Assembly (NCBI RefSeq): GCF_023347535.1
Contig: NZ_CP094473.1
Coordinates: 1,550,001-1,614,000 of the forward strand
Length of the DNA: 64,000 nt
Origin: Faecalibacterium sp. HTF-F
Lineage (GTDB): Bacteria; Bacillota; Clostridia; Oscillospirales; Ruminococcaceae
Reading direction: 5' to 3'
Made by a program: the position numbers and the translations under genes. Shown piece after piece: positions 42,147 through 50,008 of this stretch. The notes beneath the pieces are model-generated. The model did no database searches. It worked only from the letters and a program-made list of their open reading frames with translations, and was not told where the DNA came from. How positions within the stretch are numbered: position 1 is the stretch's first letter; each line of letters opens with the position of its first letter.

Positions 42147-43900
42147 TGGACGCCCAGAGCTACACCGCTCAGGAGCGGCGTGCGGCCAATCAGGTCTGGG
42201 CTGCTGCAGGAGCCTATGGCTTTGAGCCGTTGTTTCTGGCCCGCTATACCGACGGCACCACCGATTTTTACATGAACACCGTCGTGGGCCTCATCCACAA
42301 ATATTACGGTGACGCGCTGATCCGCAGCATCTTTGATGCATGGGACAGTGATCTGCGGCAGACGATGCTGGACGACATGACATGGCTGTATCTGGAAAAT
42401 GCAGCCTATCGGCTGGAGCTGCCCCGCCGCCCGGTGCTGGAAGCACTGCGCCACGCCCATGCAGATTATTTCTTTGCCATCCAGTACAAGCTTTCGCGGC
42501 AGGAGTGGATGGCAAAAAATCAGCTGGTCTACACCATGCAGGCCGCACGCTGGCGGCGTGTACTGGGCCGCACCGACCCGGTGATGACCCCTTACGAGTC
42601 CGGCCTTGCCGCCGCGCTGGCCCCGCAGCATGTGCCGGAGCCGGAACAGCTGAAAGCTGAAATTTTATCGATCTACGCAAAATTCAACCTGTTCGACGGC
42701 ACTGTGCACCAGAAAGCAGCTTTGCATCTGCATCTGGACGGCCTGCTGGCAAAACTTGCCACCAAAGCCATGCCCACCCAGATGATCAAAACGGACCGCG
42801 TGACCGTGGAGCACTCAAGCTCCGTGGATGCTGTGGGCGGCGGACTGGCGGTGGACAAGCGCAGGGCCCACATCACCCTGAAGCAGGATGCGGCGCAGGA
42901 CAGAGCCTACATCGAAAGCTGCTTCGGCCGCTCCCTCTACCCGCCGGAACGGCTGCGCAAGGCTGAGCAGGAGCTTTGCGTGGGCGACCATCTGGGATGC
43001 CATTTGTGGTTCAGCGCCGGTGTGCCAAGCCCGGAGCAGGCCCCCACCCCGGAGGCAAAACATCTGGCTGAGCAGGCCGAACTTCAGGCTGACCGCAATC
43101 GCGCCTACTACGCTAAGAACAGGGAACTGCACCGCAGCGTCGTGCTACGGCTCACCGAACAGATCCGCAACTGCATTCTGGTGCATCAGCAGCCCAACGC
43201 CCGTGTGGCCCGCAGCGGAAACCTGAATGCCGGACGCATCTGGCGGGCCCCACTTTTGAACGATGACCGGGTATTTTTATGCGCCGAGGAGGAAAACCAG
43301 CCTTCCTTCACGGTGGATCTTCTGCTGGATGCATCTGCGTCCCGCCTGCACTGTCAGGAGGTCATTGCGGCGCAGGGCTCTATTCTGGCCCAGAGCCTTG
43401 CAGCCTGCGGGATCCCGGTGCGGGTGTCCAGCTTCAGCAGCCTGCGGGGCTACACGGTGCTGCGTGTGCTCAAGGGCTTTGCGGACAAAAACCTGCAGAA
43501 CATCAACCGATATTTTGCTTCCGGCTGGAACCGTGACGGCCTTGCCCTGCGGGCCGCAGGCGACCTTTTGCAGTATGCGCCCGGCCCTGCGCCGCGGCAC
43601 CTGCTCATCGTACTGACGGATGCTTCGCCCAACGACAGCCGCCGTATCCCGCCCAGCCCGGAAAAACCGCTGGGCTGCGGTTACGAGGACGCCGCCGGTG
43701 TGGCCGACACTGCCGCGCAGGTGCGTGCGCTGCAGCGCATGGGCATCCGGGTGTCTGCCGTGTTCATGGGCGAGGATAGCTCTGCCGGTGCCGCTGCACA
43801 GATCTACGGCAAAAATATGGCACGCATCCGCGGCATGGACCAGCTGGCTCGTGCTGCCGGGCGGCTGATCCAGAACGAGATCCGGGAACTGGGCGACTGA
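42146..43900 (+). CDS. VWA-domain protein partnered with MoxR ATPase
   Basis: A 584-residue protein. The C-terminal half is a von Willebrand A domain with the MIDAS motif 'DLLLDASASRLHCQEV' (DxSxS from Asp395), a Thr/Ser site near 'FSSLRGYTV' and a late 'LLIVLTDASPND'. The arrangement resembles CobT or NorD C-terminal domains. The N-terminal 390 residues are helical without a recognised domain. It overlaps the MoxR gene, so the two are surely co-translated. MoxR-VWA pairs mature metal or multi-subunit complexes in other bacteria; no such client lies here. Confidence 0.87.
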   Translation: MDAQSYTAQERRAANQVWAAAGAYGFEPLFLARYTDGTTDFYMNTVVGLIHKYYGDALIRSIFDAWDSDLRQTMLDDMTWLYLENAAYRLELPRRPVLEALRHAHADYFFAIQYKLSRQEWMAKNQLVYTMQAARWRRVLGRTDPVMTPYESGLAAALAPQHVPEPEQLKAEILSIYAKFNLFDGTVHQKAALHLHLDGLLAKLATKAMPTQMIKTDRVTVEHSSSVDAVGGGLAVDKRRAHITLKQDAAQDRAYIESCFGRSLYPPERLRKAEQELCVGDHLGCHLWFSAGVPSPEQAPTPEAKHLAEQAELQADRNRAYYAKNRELHRSVVLRLTEQIRNCILVHQQPNARVARSGNLNAGRIWRAPLLNDDRVFLCAEEENQPSFTVDLLLDASASRLHCQEVIAAQGSILAQSLAACGIPVRVSSFSSLRGYTVLRVLKGFADKNLQNINRYFASGWNRDGLALRAAGDLLQYAPGPAPRHLLIVLTDASPNDSRRIPPSPEKPLGCGYEDAAGVADTAAQVRALQRMGIRVSAVFMGEDSSAGAAAQIYGKNMARIRGMDQLARAAGRLIQNEIRELGD

Positions 43901-43920
43901 AATAAGAGTTTTATAAGAGC

Positions 43921-43963
43921 AACGGCCTGCAGACGAGAGAGTTTTCTCCGTCTGCAGGCCGTT
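43921..43963 (+). terminator. Terminator of the MoxR-VWA operon
   Basis: AACGGCCTGCAGACG and CGTCTGCAGGCCGTT form a perfect 15-bp stem followed by TTATA. Confidence 0.88.
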
Positions 43964-44053
43964 TTATACAACCGCATCACAACCGTGTTTCGTCCGGGTT
44001 TTGCTTACCCTGCCGCATCCTGCAAATTTCTTCATTTTTTGATAAACTTATAG

Positions 44054-44082
44054 TTGTTTTTCGTTGTGAGATATGCTATACT
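44054..44082 (+). promoter_or_regulatory. Promoter for the 44199 gene
   Basis: TTGTTT (44054-44059), 17-base spacer, TATACT (44077-44082). Confidence 0.65.
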
Positions 44083-44198
44083 AGGTTCACAAGATAAAAC
44101 AATCCTGCGTAAGCCGCCCCGTGCACAGGGCTGTCTGCTGCAGAACCCGCCTGTTATACAACGAACCGCTGTATCAGCCTTTCAGGGAGGAACTCACG

Positions 44199-44960
44199 AT
44201 GGACGCCAGCCGTTATTTTACCGCAATGCACAACGCCATGTCTGCCCAGCACCCCCGTGCGCAGCTTCTTTTAACGGTAAAGCTGCAGGATACCTGCGGC
44301 AACGATGCCTGTCTGGAGCTCAAGCAGCTGCCCGGTGAGAGTACCTCCATCCTGTGCTACTCCACCATGGGGCGCCGCTGCCTGAACTTCCAGCTGTTCC
44401 GCAAGGGCTGGCAGCTGTGCCACAATGCTGATGGGCAGCTGGTAGGCCGCTTCCCTTCCAGTGCAGACGGCCTGATCGACGAGACCGATTTCCGTGCCTA
44501 CTGCCGGGAAGACCGGCTGGATCTGGCACGCACCCAGCGCATCCTGTCTGAGCTGCGCGCCCTTGCAGGAGCCGATCATCAGGGCAGCATCCCCCAGAAC
44601 GCCCGCACCGGTGCCGTTATTACCGTGGAGAGTTTTGTAGGGGCCGGTGCCCGCTGGACCTACTGGAGTCAGGGCCCTGCACCCAGTCAGCCGCTGAGCG
44701 CCATCCTCTACTGGCTGGCAGATTTTCTGGCCGGAAGCGAGCGCCGCGCCTTGCAGGCAGACCCGCAGGCCGCGCACCTTGCGGCCCAGTGGCTGGCCAG
44801 CGATACCGCCGTATTCTTCCATCCGTCTGTGCCGCTGACTGCCATGGGCCCTGCCGCTTCCGGCACAGCCACAGCTGTCAGCCGCAGCCGTTCGGCTCAC
44901 ACTTCCCCCGCCCGGAACAAAAGCTGGCAGAGCATTCTGGCTGTGATGGCAAGCATGTGA
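44199..44960 (+). CDS. Hypothetical protein
   Basis: A 253-residue protein that I do not recognise. It is probably cytoplasmic: no signal and no clear membrane segment. The first part has 'LLLTVKLQDTCGNDACLELKQLPGESTSILCYSTMGRRCLNFQLFRKGWQLCHNADGQLVGRF', a beta-rich stretch with four cysteines. A helical 'FRAYCREDRLDLARTQRILSELRALAG' follows. The C-terminus is Ser/Ala-rich and positively charged. GGGAGGAA lies 7 bases before the ATG, so expression is likely strong. It has its own promoter and a strong terminator at 44973-45020, and its relation to the MoxR-VWA pair is unclear. Confidence 0.72.
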   Translation: MDASRYFTAMHNAMSAQHPRAQLLLTVKLQDTCGNDACLELKQLPGESTSILCYSTMGRRCLNFQLFRKGWQLCHNADGQLVGRFPSSADGLIDETDFRAYCREDRLDLARTQRILSELRALAGADHQGSIPQNARTGAVITVESFVGAGARWTYWSQGPAPSQPLSAILYWLADFLAGSERRALQADPQAAHLAAQWLASDTAVFFHPSVPLTAMGPAASGTATAVSRSRSAHTSPARNKSWQSILAVMASM

Positions 44961-44972
44961 ATCTTCCGCTGC

Positions 44973-45020
44973 AAAGCAAGGGGCTGCCGCACGTCATCTG
45001 GTGCAGCAGCCCCTTGCTTT
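44973..45020. terminator. Terminator between convergent genes
   Basis: AAAGCAAGGGGCTGC and GCAGCCCCTTGCTTT form a perfect stem followed by TCTTTTG. It also lies just past the leftward amidohydrolase. Confidence 0.9.
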
Positions 45021-45043
45021 TCTTTTGATCGCTTTCCGCAATT

Positions 45044-46327
45044 TTATGCCAGATACGGGTCCAGCAGGGCATCGACCGTTTTATTGCGCTTGGGATTCGG
45101 CTTTTTGACCACATGGCCCCGGCACACCACCAGCTCCAGATGCTGCAGCGCACGCAGGTCTTTCAGCGGATCGTGCTTCGTCACAATAAAGTCTGCGCTC
45201 TTGCCCGGCTCAATGGAACCAGTCACATCTCCTGCTCCGGCCAACTGTGCATTGCGCAGGGTCGCCGTGTAGAGGGCAAACCGATTGCTCACACCGCAAT
45301 ACTTATGGAAATAGCACAGTTCCCGCCAGAAATCATACTGGGTGATGTAGGGACAGCCCACGTCATTGCCCAAGCCCACCGGGATGCCATTGGCAAGCGC
45401 GGTCTTTGCGCTTTCCACCACGCCGTCAAACACGATCTTGCCGTTGTACTGATCCTTTTCCGAGGCACCGGAAATCGCTGTATCGAACAGCGCATAAGGC
45501 AGCGCCGGGGAGATGGTCGTGCACAGGAAGGCTCCCCGCTCCTTATACAGGCGGACCGTCTCATCGTCCATCTTTGCACCGTGCTCGATGGAATCCACCC
45601 CATTTTCCAGCGCCACCTTTACGCCCTCCGGCGATTCGGTGTGTGCCGCTACGGTGTAGCCCAGCCTGTGGGCTTCGGCACAGACGGCTTTGACCATCTC
45701 CGGCTTCATTTTCAGCTCTCCGGGCGTTCCCTTTTCCGTGGCATCCAGCACACCGCCGGTGATCATCAGCTTGACAAGATCCACCTTCTGACCGCTGGCC
45801 TTTCTGAGCTGAGCCAGCGCTTCGGCATTGTTATGGGCCGCAACTGCCACCGAACCCGCCATGTGTCCCCCGGGCACCGAAATACCCTCGTTGGCGGCAA
45901 GAATGCGCGGTGCCAGCAGTCTGCCTGCAGCGGCATCGTCCCGGCAGCGAGTGTCAAAATCCGCAATGCCGCCTACGGTACGGATGGTAGTCACGCCACC
46001 CAGCAGTTCCAGCTTCGCGTAGCTGCACACCAGCCTGTAGGCCACCGCACGGGTCAAGCCATTGCTCAGAATTTTGCGCACCAGCGCAGCATTGTCCCGC
46101 GGCTTTGCGCTGGGCTTGCCGTTGCCCGCCAGATGCACATGCAGATTGACCAGACCCGGCATGATATAGCTGCCGTGCAGATCGATGACCTCATAGCCAT
46201 CCAGATCCACACCCTCATCGGCAATGGCAGTGATCTTATCATCCTCGGTCAGCAGGATTTTGTGCGCTACCGGCTGCATCTGCTCGGTGCCATCCAGCAG
46301 GATCCCGTTCGTATAGGCACGTTTCAT
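45044..46327 (-). CDS. Amidohydrolase family protein
   Basis: A metal-dependent amidohydrolase of 427 residues, near imidazolonepropionase and prolidase-like members. The metal ligands are visible: 'GLVNLHVHLAGNGKPSAKP' (HxH), the carboxylated Lys candidate in 'VDLVKLMITGGVLD', 'YTVAAHTESPEG', 'VDSIEHGAKMDDETV' and the Asp near 'PVGLGNDVGCPYI'. The N- and C-terminal beta sandwich pieces ('SYIMPGLVN' and 'GSIEPGKSADFIVTKHDPLKDL') are typical. ATG at 46327 has GAGG at 9 bases. A terminator separates it from the ABC operon, so it is not strictly co-transcribed and has its own promoter. Confidence 0.87.
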   Translation of the reverse strand: MKRAYTNGILLDGTEQMQPVAHKILLTEDDKITAIADEGVDLDGYEVIDLHGSYIMPGLVNLHVHLAGNGKPSAKPRDNAALVRKILSNGLTRAVAYRLVCSYAKLELLGGVTTIRTVGGIADFDTRCRDDAAAGRLLAPRILAANEGISVPGGHMAGSVAVAAHNNAEALAQLRKASGQKVDLVKLMITGGVLDATEKGTPGELKMKPEMVKAVCAEAHRLGYTVAAHTESPEGVKVALENGVDSIEHGAKMDDETVRLYKERGAFLCTTISPALPYALFDTAISGASEKDQYNGKIVFDGVVESAKTALANGIPVGLGNDVGCPYITQYDFWRELCYFHKYCGVSNRFALYTATLRNAQLAGAGDVTGSIEPGKSADFIVTKHDPLKDLRALQHLELVVCRGHVVKKPNPKRNKTVDALLDPYLA

Positions 46328-46379
46328 TGGGAACATCCTCTCTTTTTCAGGTTTTTTCGGACAGGAGTTGTTTTGTTCC

Positions 46380-46408
46380 AGTATAGCACGTTCCGGCAGA
46401 TGGTGCAA
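46380..46408 (-). promoter_or_regulatory. Promoter for the amidohydrolase gene
   Basis: On the minus strand TTGCAC (46403-46408), 17-base spacer, TATACT (46380-46385). Confidence 0.65.
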
Positions 46409-46414
46409 TGCAAA

Positions 46415-46450
46415 AACGGGCAGGAAAGGTTCAGCCCTCTCCTGCCCGTT
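46415..46450 (-). terminator. Terminator after the substrate-binding protein gene
   Basis: On the minus strand AACGGGCAGGA...TCCTGCCCGTT, an 11-bp stem followed by TTTTG. Confidence 0.85.
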
Positions 46451-46463
46451 CGGTGTTTTTTAT

Positions 46464-47423
46464 TTACTGTGCGGCTGCGCTGGAAGCCACTTCGGAAGCG
46501 GCCTCAGAAGCTGCTGCCTCGCTGGAAGCGGTCTCGCCGCCCTCAACGACCAGCTCGTCCTCATAGTCAAGGCCGTAGGTATCCACCAGAGTCTCCTCAT
46601 AGTCCTTGTGGAAGAAGTTCTCTTCGCCCAGAGCCTTGATCTCCTCGTTCAGCCAATCCAGAACGGTGGTGTTGCCCTGGCTCACAGCGGGAGCAATGGT
46701 GTCCTGACTGCCCAGAGAGGGAATGCCGACCGTGTAACCGGGGTTCTGCTTTGCAAATGCAATGACCTCGGTGTTGTCGTTGGCCCATGCCACGCCGTTG
46801 CCGTTCTCCAGTGCATTCTTGGCCGTTGCATAGGAATCGTACTTCTGCAGCGGAATGTCGGGGTACTCCTTGGTCAGGTAGGTCTCGGCAGTGGTGCCGG
46901 AAATGACGATCATCTGGTCGTCAGCGCTCCAGTTGTCCAGAGTGGTGATAACATTGCTGTCCGGAGAAATAACGCCCAGTGCAACGTTCATGTAAGGCAG
47001 AGCGAAGTCCACTTCCTCTGCGCGCTCGGGGGTCACGGTGAAGTTTGCCAGGATCACATCCACCTTGCCGGTCTGCAGATACTCGATGCGGTTGGCAGCC
47101 TCGGTAGAAACAAAGTTGATCTCTACGCCCAGATCCTCGCCCAGACGGCGGGCAAAGTAGACATCATAGCCCTGATACTCGCCGTTCTCATCCACGTAGC
47201 CGAACGGGTTCTTGTCGGAGAATACACCGATATTGATGGTGCCGGACTCCTTGATCTGATCCAGCGTGCGGTAGACCACGCTGCTGCCGGATGCTGCGCT
47301 GCCAGATGCTGCAGTTGCGGTGGAAGCAGAAGAAGAGCCGCCGCATGCGGTCAGAACGGCAGCAGCGGACACTGCGCCCAGACCCAGCAGGAAGGAACGA
47401 CGAGAAATTTTAGACTGTTTCAT
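46464..47423 (-). CDS. Cysteine/cystine ABC transporter substrate-binding lipoprotein
   Basis: A family 3 amino-acid-binding lipoprotein of 319 residues. The signal has a twin-arginine-like 'ISRRSFLLGLGAVSAAAVLTACGG', lipobox Cys included. The mature domain has 'GTINIGVFSDKNPFGYVDENGEYQGYDVYFARRLGEDLG', 'VDVILANFTVTPERAEEVDFALPYMNVALGV' and 'ISGTTAETYL', diagnostic for polar amino-acid receptors. AAAGGAG lies before the ATG. The last 35 residues are Ala/Ser/Glu-rich. The ligand is assigned from the Cys-codon leader of this operon together with overall similarity to CjaA/TcyA-like receptors; glutamine or another polar amino acid is the alternative. Confidence 0.87.
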   Translation of the reverse strand: MKQSKISRRSFLLGLGAVSAAAVLTACGGSSSASTATAASGSAASGSSVVYRTLDQIKESGTINIGVFSDKNPFGYVDENGEYQGYDVYFARRLGEDLGVEINFVSTEAANRIEYLQTGKVDVILANFTVTPERAEEVDFALPYMNVALGVISPDSNVITTLDNWSADDQMIVISGTTAETYLTKEYPDIPLQKYDSYATAKNALENGNGVAWANDNTEVIAFAKQNPGYTVGIPSLGSQDTIAPAVSQGNTTVLDWLNEEIKALGEENFFHKDYEETLVDTYGLDYEDELVVEGGETASSEAAASEAASEVASSAAAQ

Positions 47424-47494
47424 AGTGGATTCTCCTTTACAAAATCTTTCCCATTGGCTGCGGAACACCCGCAGTCTTTATCTTGATCTGTGAC

Positions 47495-48244
47495 TCATTT
47501 CACAGCATCAAACGTGAATGTGCGCAGGAAGCGCTGCGCGCGCTCGGTCTTGGGCCGGTCAAAGAACTCGGCCGGTGCAGCCTCTTCCACGATCTTGCCG
47601 CCATCCAGGAAGATGACACGGTTGGCAATGGCGCGGGCAAACTGCATTTCGTGGGTGACGATGATCATGGTCTTGCCCTGCTTGGCAAGGTCCAGCATAA
47701 CGTCCAGCACCTCGCGCACCATTTCTGGGTCAAGGGCAGCGGTCACTTCATCAAACAGAAGGATCTCCGGGTGCATACACAGTGCGCGCACGATGGCAAC
47801 GCGCTGCTTCTGTCCGCCGGAAAGCTCACGCGGGTAGCTGTTTTTCTTGGCAAGCAGGCCCACGCGGTCCAGCAGGGCCTCGGCCTCCTGCTGCACCTCT
47901 GCTTTGGGGCGCTTCTGCACCTTGGTGGGAGCCAGCAGGACATTGTCCAGCACCGTCATATGCGGGAACAGCTCGTAGCTCTGGAACACCATGCCGATCC
48001 GCTGGCGCAGCTGGGTGAGGTTTTTGCCGCCGTAGGCAACGGTCTCACTGCCCAGACGCACACGGCCGCTCTGGGTGGGTTCCAGACCGTTCAGGCAGCG
48101 CAGCAGCGTGCTTTTGCCGCAGCCCGAGGGGCCGACCACCACGATGACCTCACCGGGCTTGACGGCAAAGCTGATATCGTCCAGCACCGGGGTCTCGCCG
48201 TAAGCTTTAATCAAATGTTCAACGGTCAAAATAGGTTCTGCCAT
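47495..48244 (-). CDS. Amino-acid ABC transporter ATP-binding protein
   Basis: A 249-residue ABC ATPase of the polar amino-acid type (GlnQ/TcyC class). Walker A is 'VVVGPSGCGKSTLLRCLNGLE', Q-loop 'GMVFQSYELFPHMTVLDNV', signature 'RELSGGQKQRVAIVRAL', Walker B 'EILLFDEVTAALDPEMV' and switch 'MIIVTHEM'. Val replaces the more usual Pro/Ala after Glu in Walker B ('DEVTAALD'), which is within family variation. It follows the second permease by 6 bases and precedes the binding protein. It is the fourth position in the leader-permease-permease-ATPase-receptor operon. Confidence 0.95.
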   Translation of the reverse strand: MAEPILTVEHLIKAYGETPVLDDISFAVKPGEVIVVVGPSGCGKSTLLRCLNGLEPTQSGRVRLGSETVAYGGKNLTQLRQRIGMVFQSYELFPHMTVLDNVLLAPTKVQKRPKAEVQQEAEALLDRVGLLAKKNSYPRELSGGQKQRVAIVRALCMHPEILLFDEVTAALDPEMVREVLDVMLDLAKQGKTMIIVTHEMQFARAIANRVIFLDGGKIVEEAAPAEFFDRPKTERAQRFLRTFTFDAVK

Positions 48245-48250
48245 ACACGG

Positions 48251-48925
48251 TCACTTCCATTTCTTTTCCAGATAGCTTGCCAGCAGGCTGATGGGCCAGC
48301 ATGCAAGAAAATATAGCACAAAAACTGTGAGATAGATGCCGAAGGCTGCATTGGGGCTTGCGGTGCGGTTGGCCTCAATGATCTGCTGGGCCACCTTGAT
48401 CACCTCTACCACACCGATCATCAGCACCAGACTGGTGGTTTTGATCATACGGGTAATCAGGTTGATGGACAGCGGGATCAAGCGGCGCACCGTCTGCGGG
48501 ATGATGATGTACCAGTAGGTCTGGATGCGGCTCATACCCAGCGCTTCAGCGCTCTCGTACTGGTGCTTCGGAATGGCGATCAGCGCACCGCGCACAAGGT
48601 CGCTCATTTCGGCAGTGCCCCACAGCACGAACACGATGATCGATGCCGTCTCGCCGGAAAGGTTCCACCCGAACGCGCGGGTGGTGCCAAAGTAGACGAG
48701 GAACAGCAGCACCATCTGCGGCATGATACGGATAAATTCCAGATACAGCCGCAGGATCGCCTTGATGATGGGATTGCGGAAGGTCATCAGCACACCCAGC
48801 AGAATGCCGAGCGGCAGGCTGATCAGCACGGATGCCGCGCTGATCTTGAGAGCTACGCCAAGACCTCCCATCAGGCGGGCCATGTTTTTGCCCTTGAACA
48901 GGACGTCAAGACCCAAATCCAGCAT
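48251..48925 (-). CDS. Amino-acid ABC transporter permease 2
   Basis: A 224-residue membrane protein with about five hydrophobic segments. The EAA loop is 'SDLVRGALIAIPKHQYESAEALGMSRIQTYWYIIIPQTVRRLIP', the canonical motif of polar amino-acid permeases that contacts the ATPase. AAAGGAGG precedes the ATG. It overlaps permease 1 by 20 bases, so the two are translationally coupled and should form the heterodimeric channel. Confidence 0.93.
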   Translation of the reverse strand: MLDLGLDVLFKGKNMARLMGGLGVALKISAASVLISLPLGILLGVLMTFRNPIIKAILRLYLEFIRIMPQMVLLFLVYFGTTRAFGWNLSGETASIIVFVLWGTAEMSDLVRGALIAIPKHQYESAEALGMSRIQTYWYIIIPQTVRRLIPLSINLITRMIKTTSLVLMIGVVEVIKVAQQIIEANRTASPNAAFGIYLTVFVLYFLACWPISLLASYLEKKWK

Positions 48926-49565
48926 AGCGCAGCCTCCTTTCGATCAGGCTGCCCACGATGGACACCGGCAGCAGGATGATGAGGTAGAACGCCACCAGCA
49001 GGAACAGGCATTCGATGGTCTTGGAATACATGCCGATGAGATCCTTGGCCGTGAACATCAGGTCCATCAGGCTGATGGCGCTGAACACGCTGGTCTCCTT
49101 GAGCAGGAAGATCACGTTTGCCATGAAGGCCGGCATACTGGTGGACATTGCCTGCGGCAGGATCACATACCGCATGGTCTGCAGACGATCCATGCCCAGA
49201 CTGTAGGCACTCTCGGTCTGGATGGGCTCGATGGCTTCCAGACCGCTGCGAAATGCTTCGGCCATATAGCTGCCGCCCAGAAACGCCAGACCTGCGATGC
49301 CGCAGATCTCGGCATTGGTCCGGATGCCCACCTTAGGCAGGCCATAGTAGATAAAGAACAGCTGCACCAGCAGCGGCGTGTTGCGGGACAGCTGGATGTA
49401 AACACCCACGATCTGCCGCAGCACCGGCACCTTGTCGTATTGGATCACCGCACACGCAAGCCCGATGATGATGGCAAAAATGATGCCTGCAACGCCCAGC
49501 CGTACCGTCAGCACGGCTGCTTTCTGGTAGAGCGGCAAATATTGCTGGATCGCATTCCAGTCCAT
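48906..49565 (-). CDS. Amino-acid ABC transporter permease 1
   Basis: A 219-residue permease with several hydrophobic segments. The N-terminus 'MDWNAIQQYLPLYQKAAVLTVRLGVAGIIFAIIIGLACAVI' is typical. The EAA loop is 'YMAEAFRSGLEAIEPIQTESAYSLGMDRLQTMRYVILPQAM'. AAGGGAGGAATCC precedes the ATG. It is the first structural gene of the operon, 36 bases downstream of the U-tract of the attenuator terminator (49601-49647). Its expression should therefore depend on whether the Cys leader lets transcription pass. Confidence 0.93.
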   Translation of the reverse strand: MDWNAIQQYLPLYQKAAVLTVRLGVAGIIFAIIIGLACAVIQYDKVPVLRQIVGVYIQLSRNTPLLVQLFFIYYGLPKVGIRTNAEICGIAGLAFLGGSYMAEAFRSGLEAIEPIQTESAYSLGMDRLQTMRYVILPQAMSTSMPAFMANVIFLLKETSVFSAISLMDLMFTAKDLIGMYSKTIECLFLLVAFYLIILLPVSIVGSLIERRLRYAGFGS

Positions 49566-49600
49566 TGCCGGATTCCTCCCTTGTATCCTGATTTGCGGGT

Positions 49601-49647
49601 CAAAACAAAACGCCCGGAAGCTCCCTCTTCGAGTAAGCTCCCAGGCG
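49601..49647 (-). terminator. Attenuator terminator of the cysteine ABC operon
   Basis: On the minus strand the stem CGCCTGGGAGCT / AGCTTCCGGGCG (49611-49647, G-T pairs included) is followed by TTTTGTTTTG (49601-49610). It stands between the Cys-rich leader peptide and the first permease gene, so it ends transcription inside the leader. Its 5' arm CCTGGGAGC (49637-49645) can instead pair with leader codons 14-16. Confidence 0.85.
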
Positions 49648-49663
49648 GTCAGCGTCAGATCTC

Positions 49664-49683
49664 TCTGCGTGTTCCCACACAGA
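49664..49683 (-). promoter_or_regulatory. Pause/anti-antiterminator-type hairpin in the leader
   Basis: On the minus strand TCTGTGTG-GGAA-CACGCAGA, an 8-bp stem with one G-T pair. It lies just after the leader peptide stop codon and before the terminator. Its role is inferred from position. Confidence 0.5.
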
Positions 49684-49697
49684 ATTTGCAGATATGC

Positions 49698-49778
49698 TCA
49701 CACGGCATACCATACTGCAGGGCGGCCGGTCCGGGAAGCGTTTGCGGTACAACAACACATTGCGCAACAACACATCAT
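49698..49778 (-). CDS. Cysteine-rich leader peptide (attenuation peptide)
   Basis: A 26-codon reading frame starting MMCCCAMCCC; codons 3-5 and 8-10 are all Cys (TGT TGT TGC and TGT TGT TGT). It continues TANASRTG and ends at TGA. The Shine-Dalgarno AGGGAGG lies 8 bases before the first ATG, among the best in the window. The transcript start predicted from the promoter is about 50 bases upstream. A terminator hairpin follows within 51 bases of the stop codon, then the ABC permease. Stalling at Cys codons when cysteinyl-tRNA is scarce would leave codons 14-16 (GCT TCC CGG) free to pair with the terminator 5' arm. The peptide itself is not expected to have another function. Confidence 0.85.
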   Translation of the reverse strand: MMCCCAMCCCTANASRTGRPAVWYAV

Positions 49779-49834
49779 AGCCGTTTCCTCCCTGAATGAT
49801 CTCAATTTTCGGATTTGCTCGACCCGATGCATGT

Positions 49835-49863
49835 AGTTTACACCCCATTACCCATTATGTCAA
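49835..49863 (-). promoter_or_regulatory. Promoter of the leader-controlled ABC operon
   Basis: On the minus strand TTGACA (49858-49863), 17-base spacer, TAAACT (49835-49840); the predicted start is near 49828. Confidence 0.8.
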
Positions 49864-49978
49864 TATGATTATGGGACTTCTTTCGATTCTTTGCTCAATC
49901 AGCCTAAAATGATATCATCACGTGCGTAAATTTTATTCATTTTTCAGCTTGACCGTATGCGCTGTGCGGACAGCAAAA

Positions 49979-49998
49979 GCCCTCCCATCGGGGAGGGC
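49979..49998 (-). terminator. Terminator after the SLH gene
   Basis: On the minus strand GCCCTCCC-CGAT-GGGAGGGC followed by TTTTG. It isolates the SLH gene from the downstream ABC operon. Confidence 0.8.
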
Positions 49999-50008
49999 GG
50001 GGCCGGAT

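Noticed and set aside
49600..49848. An 82-codon frame in the leader of the ABC operon
   Set aside because: It is in another frame than the Cys peptide and lacks a ribosome binding site; the shorter Cys frame has the perfect site.
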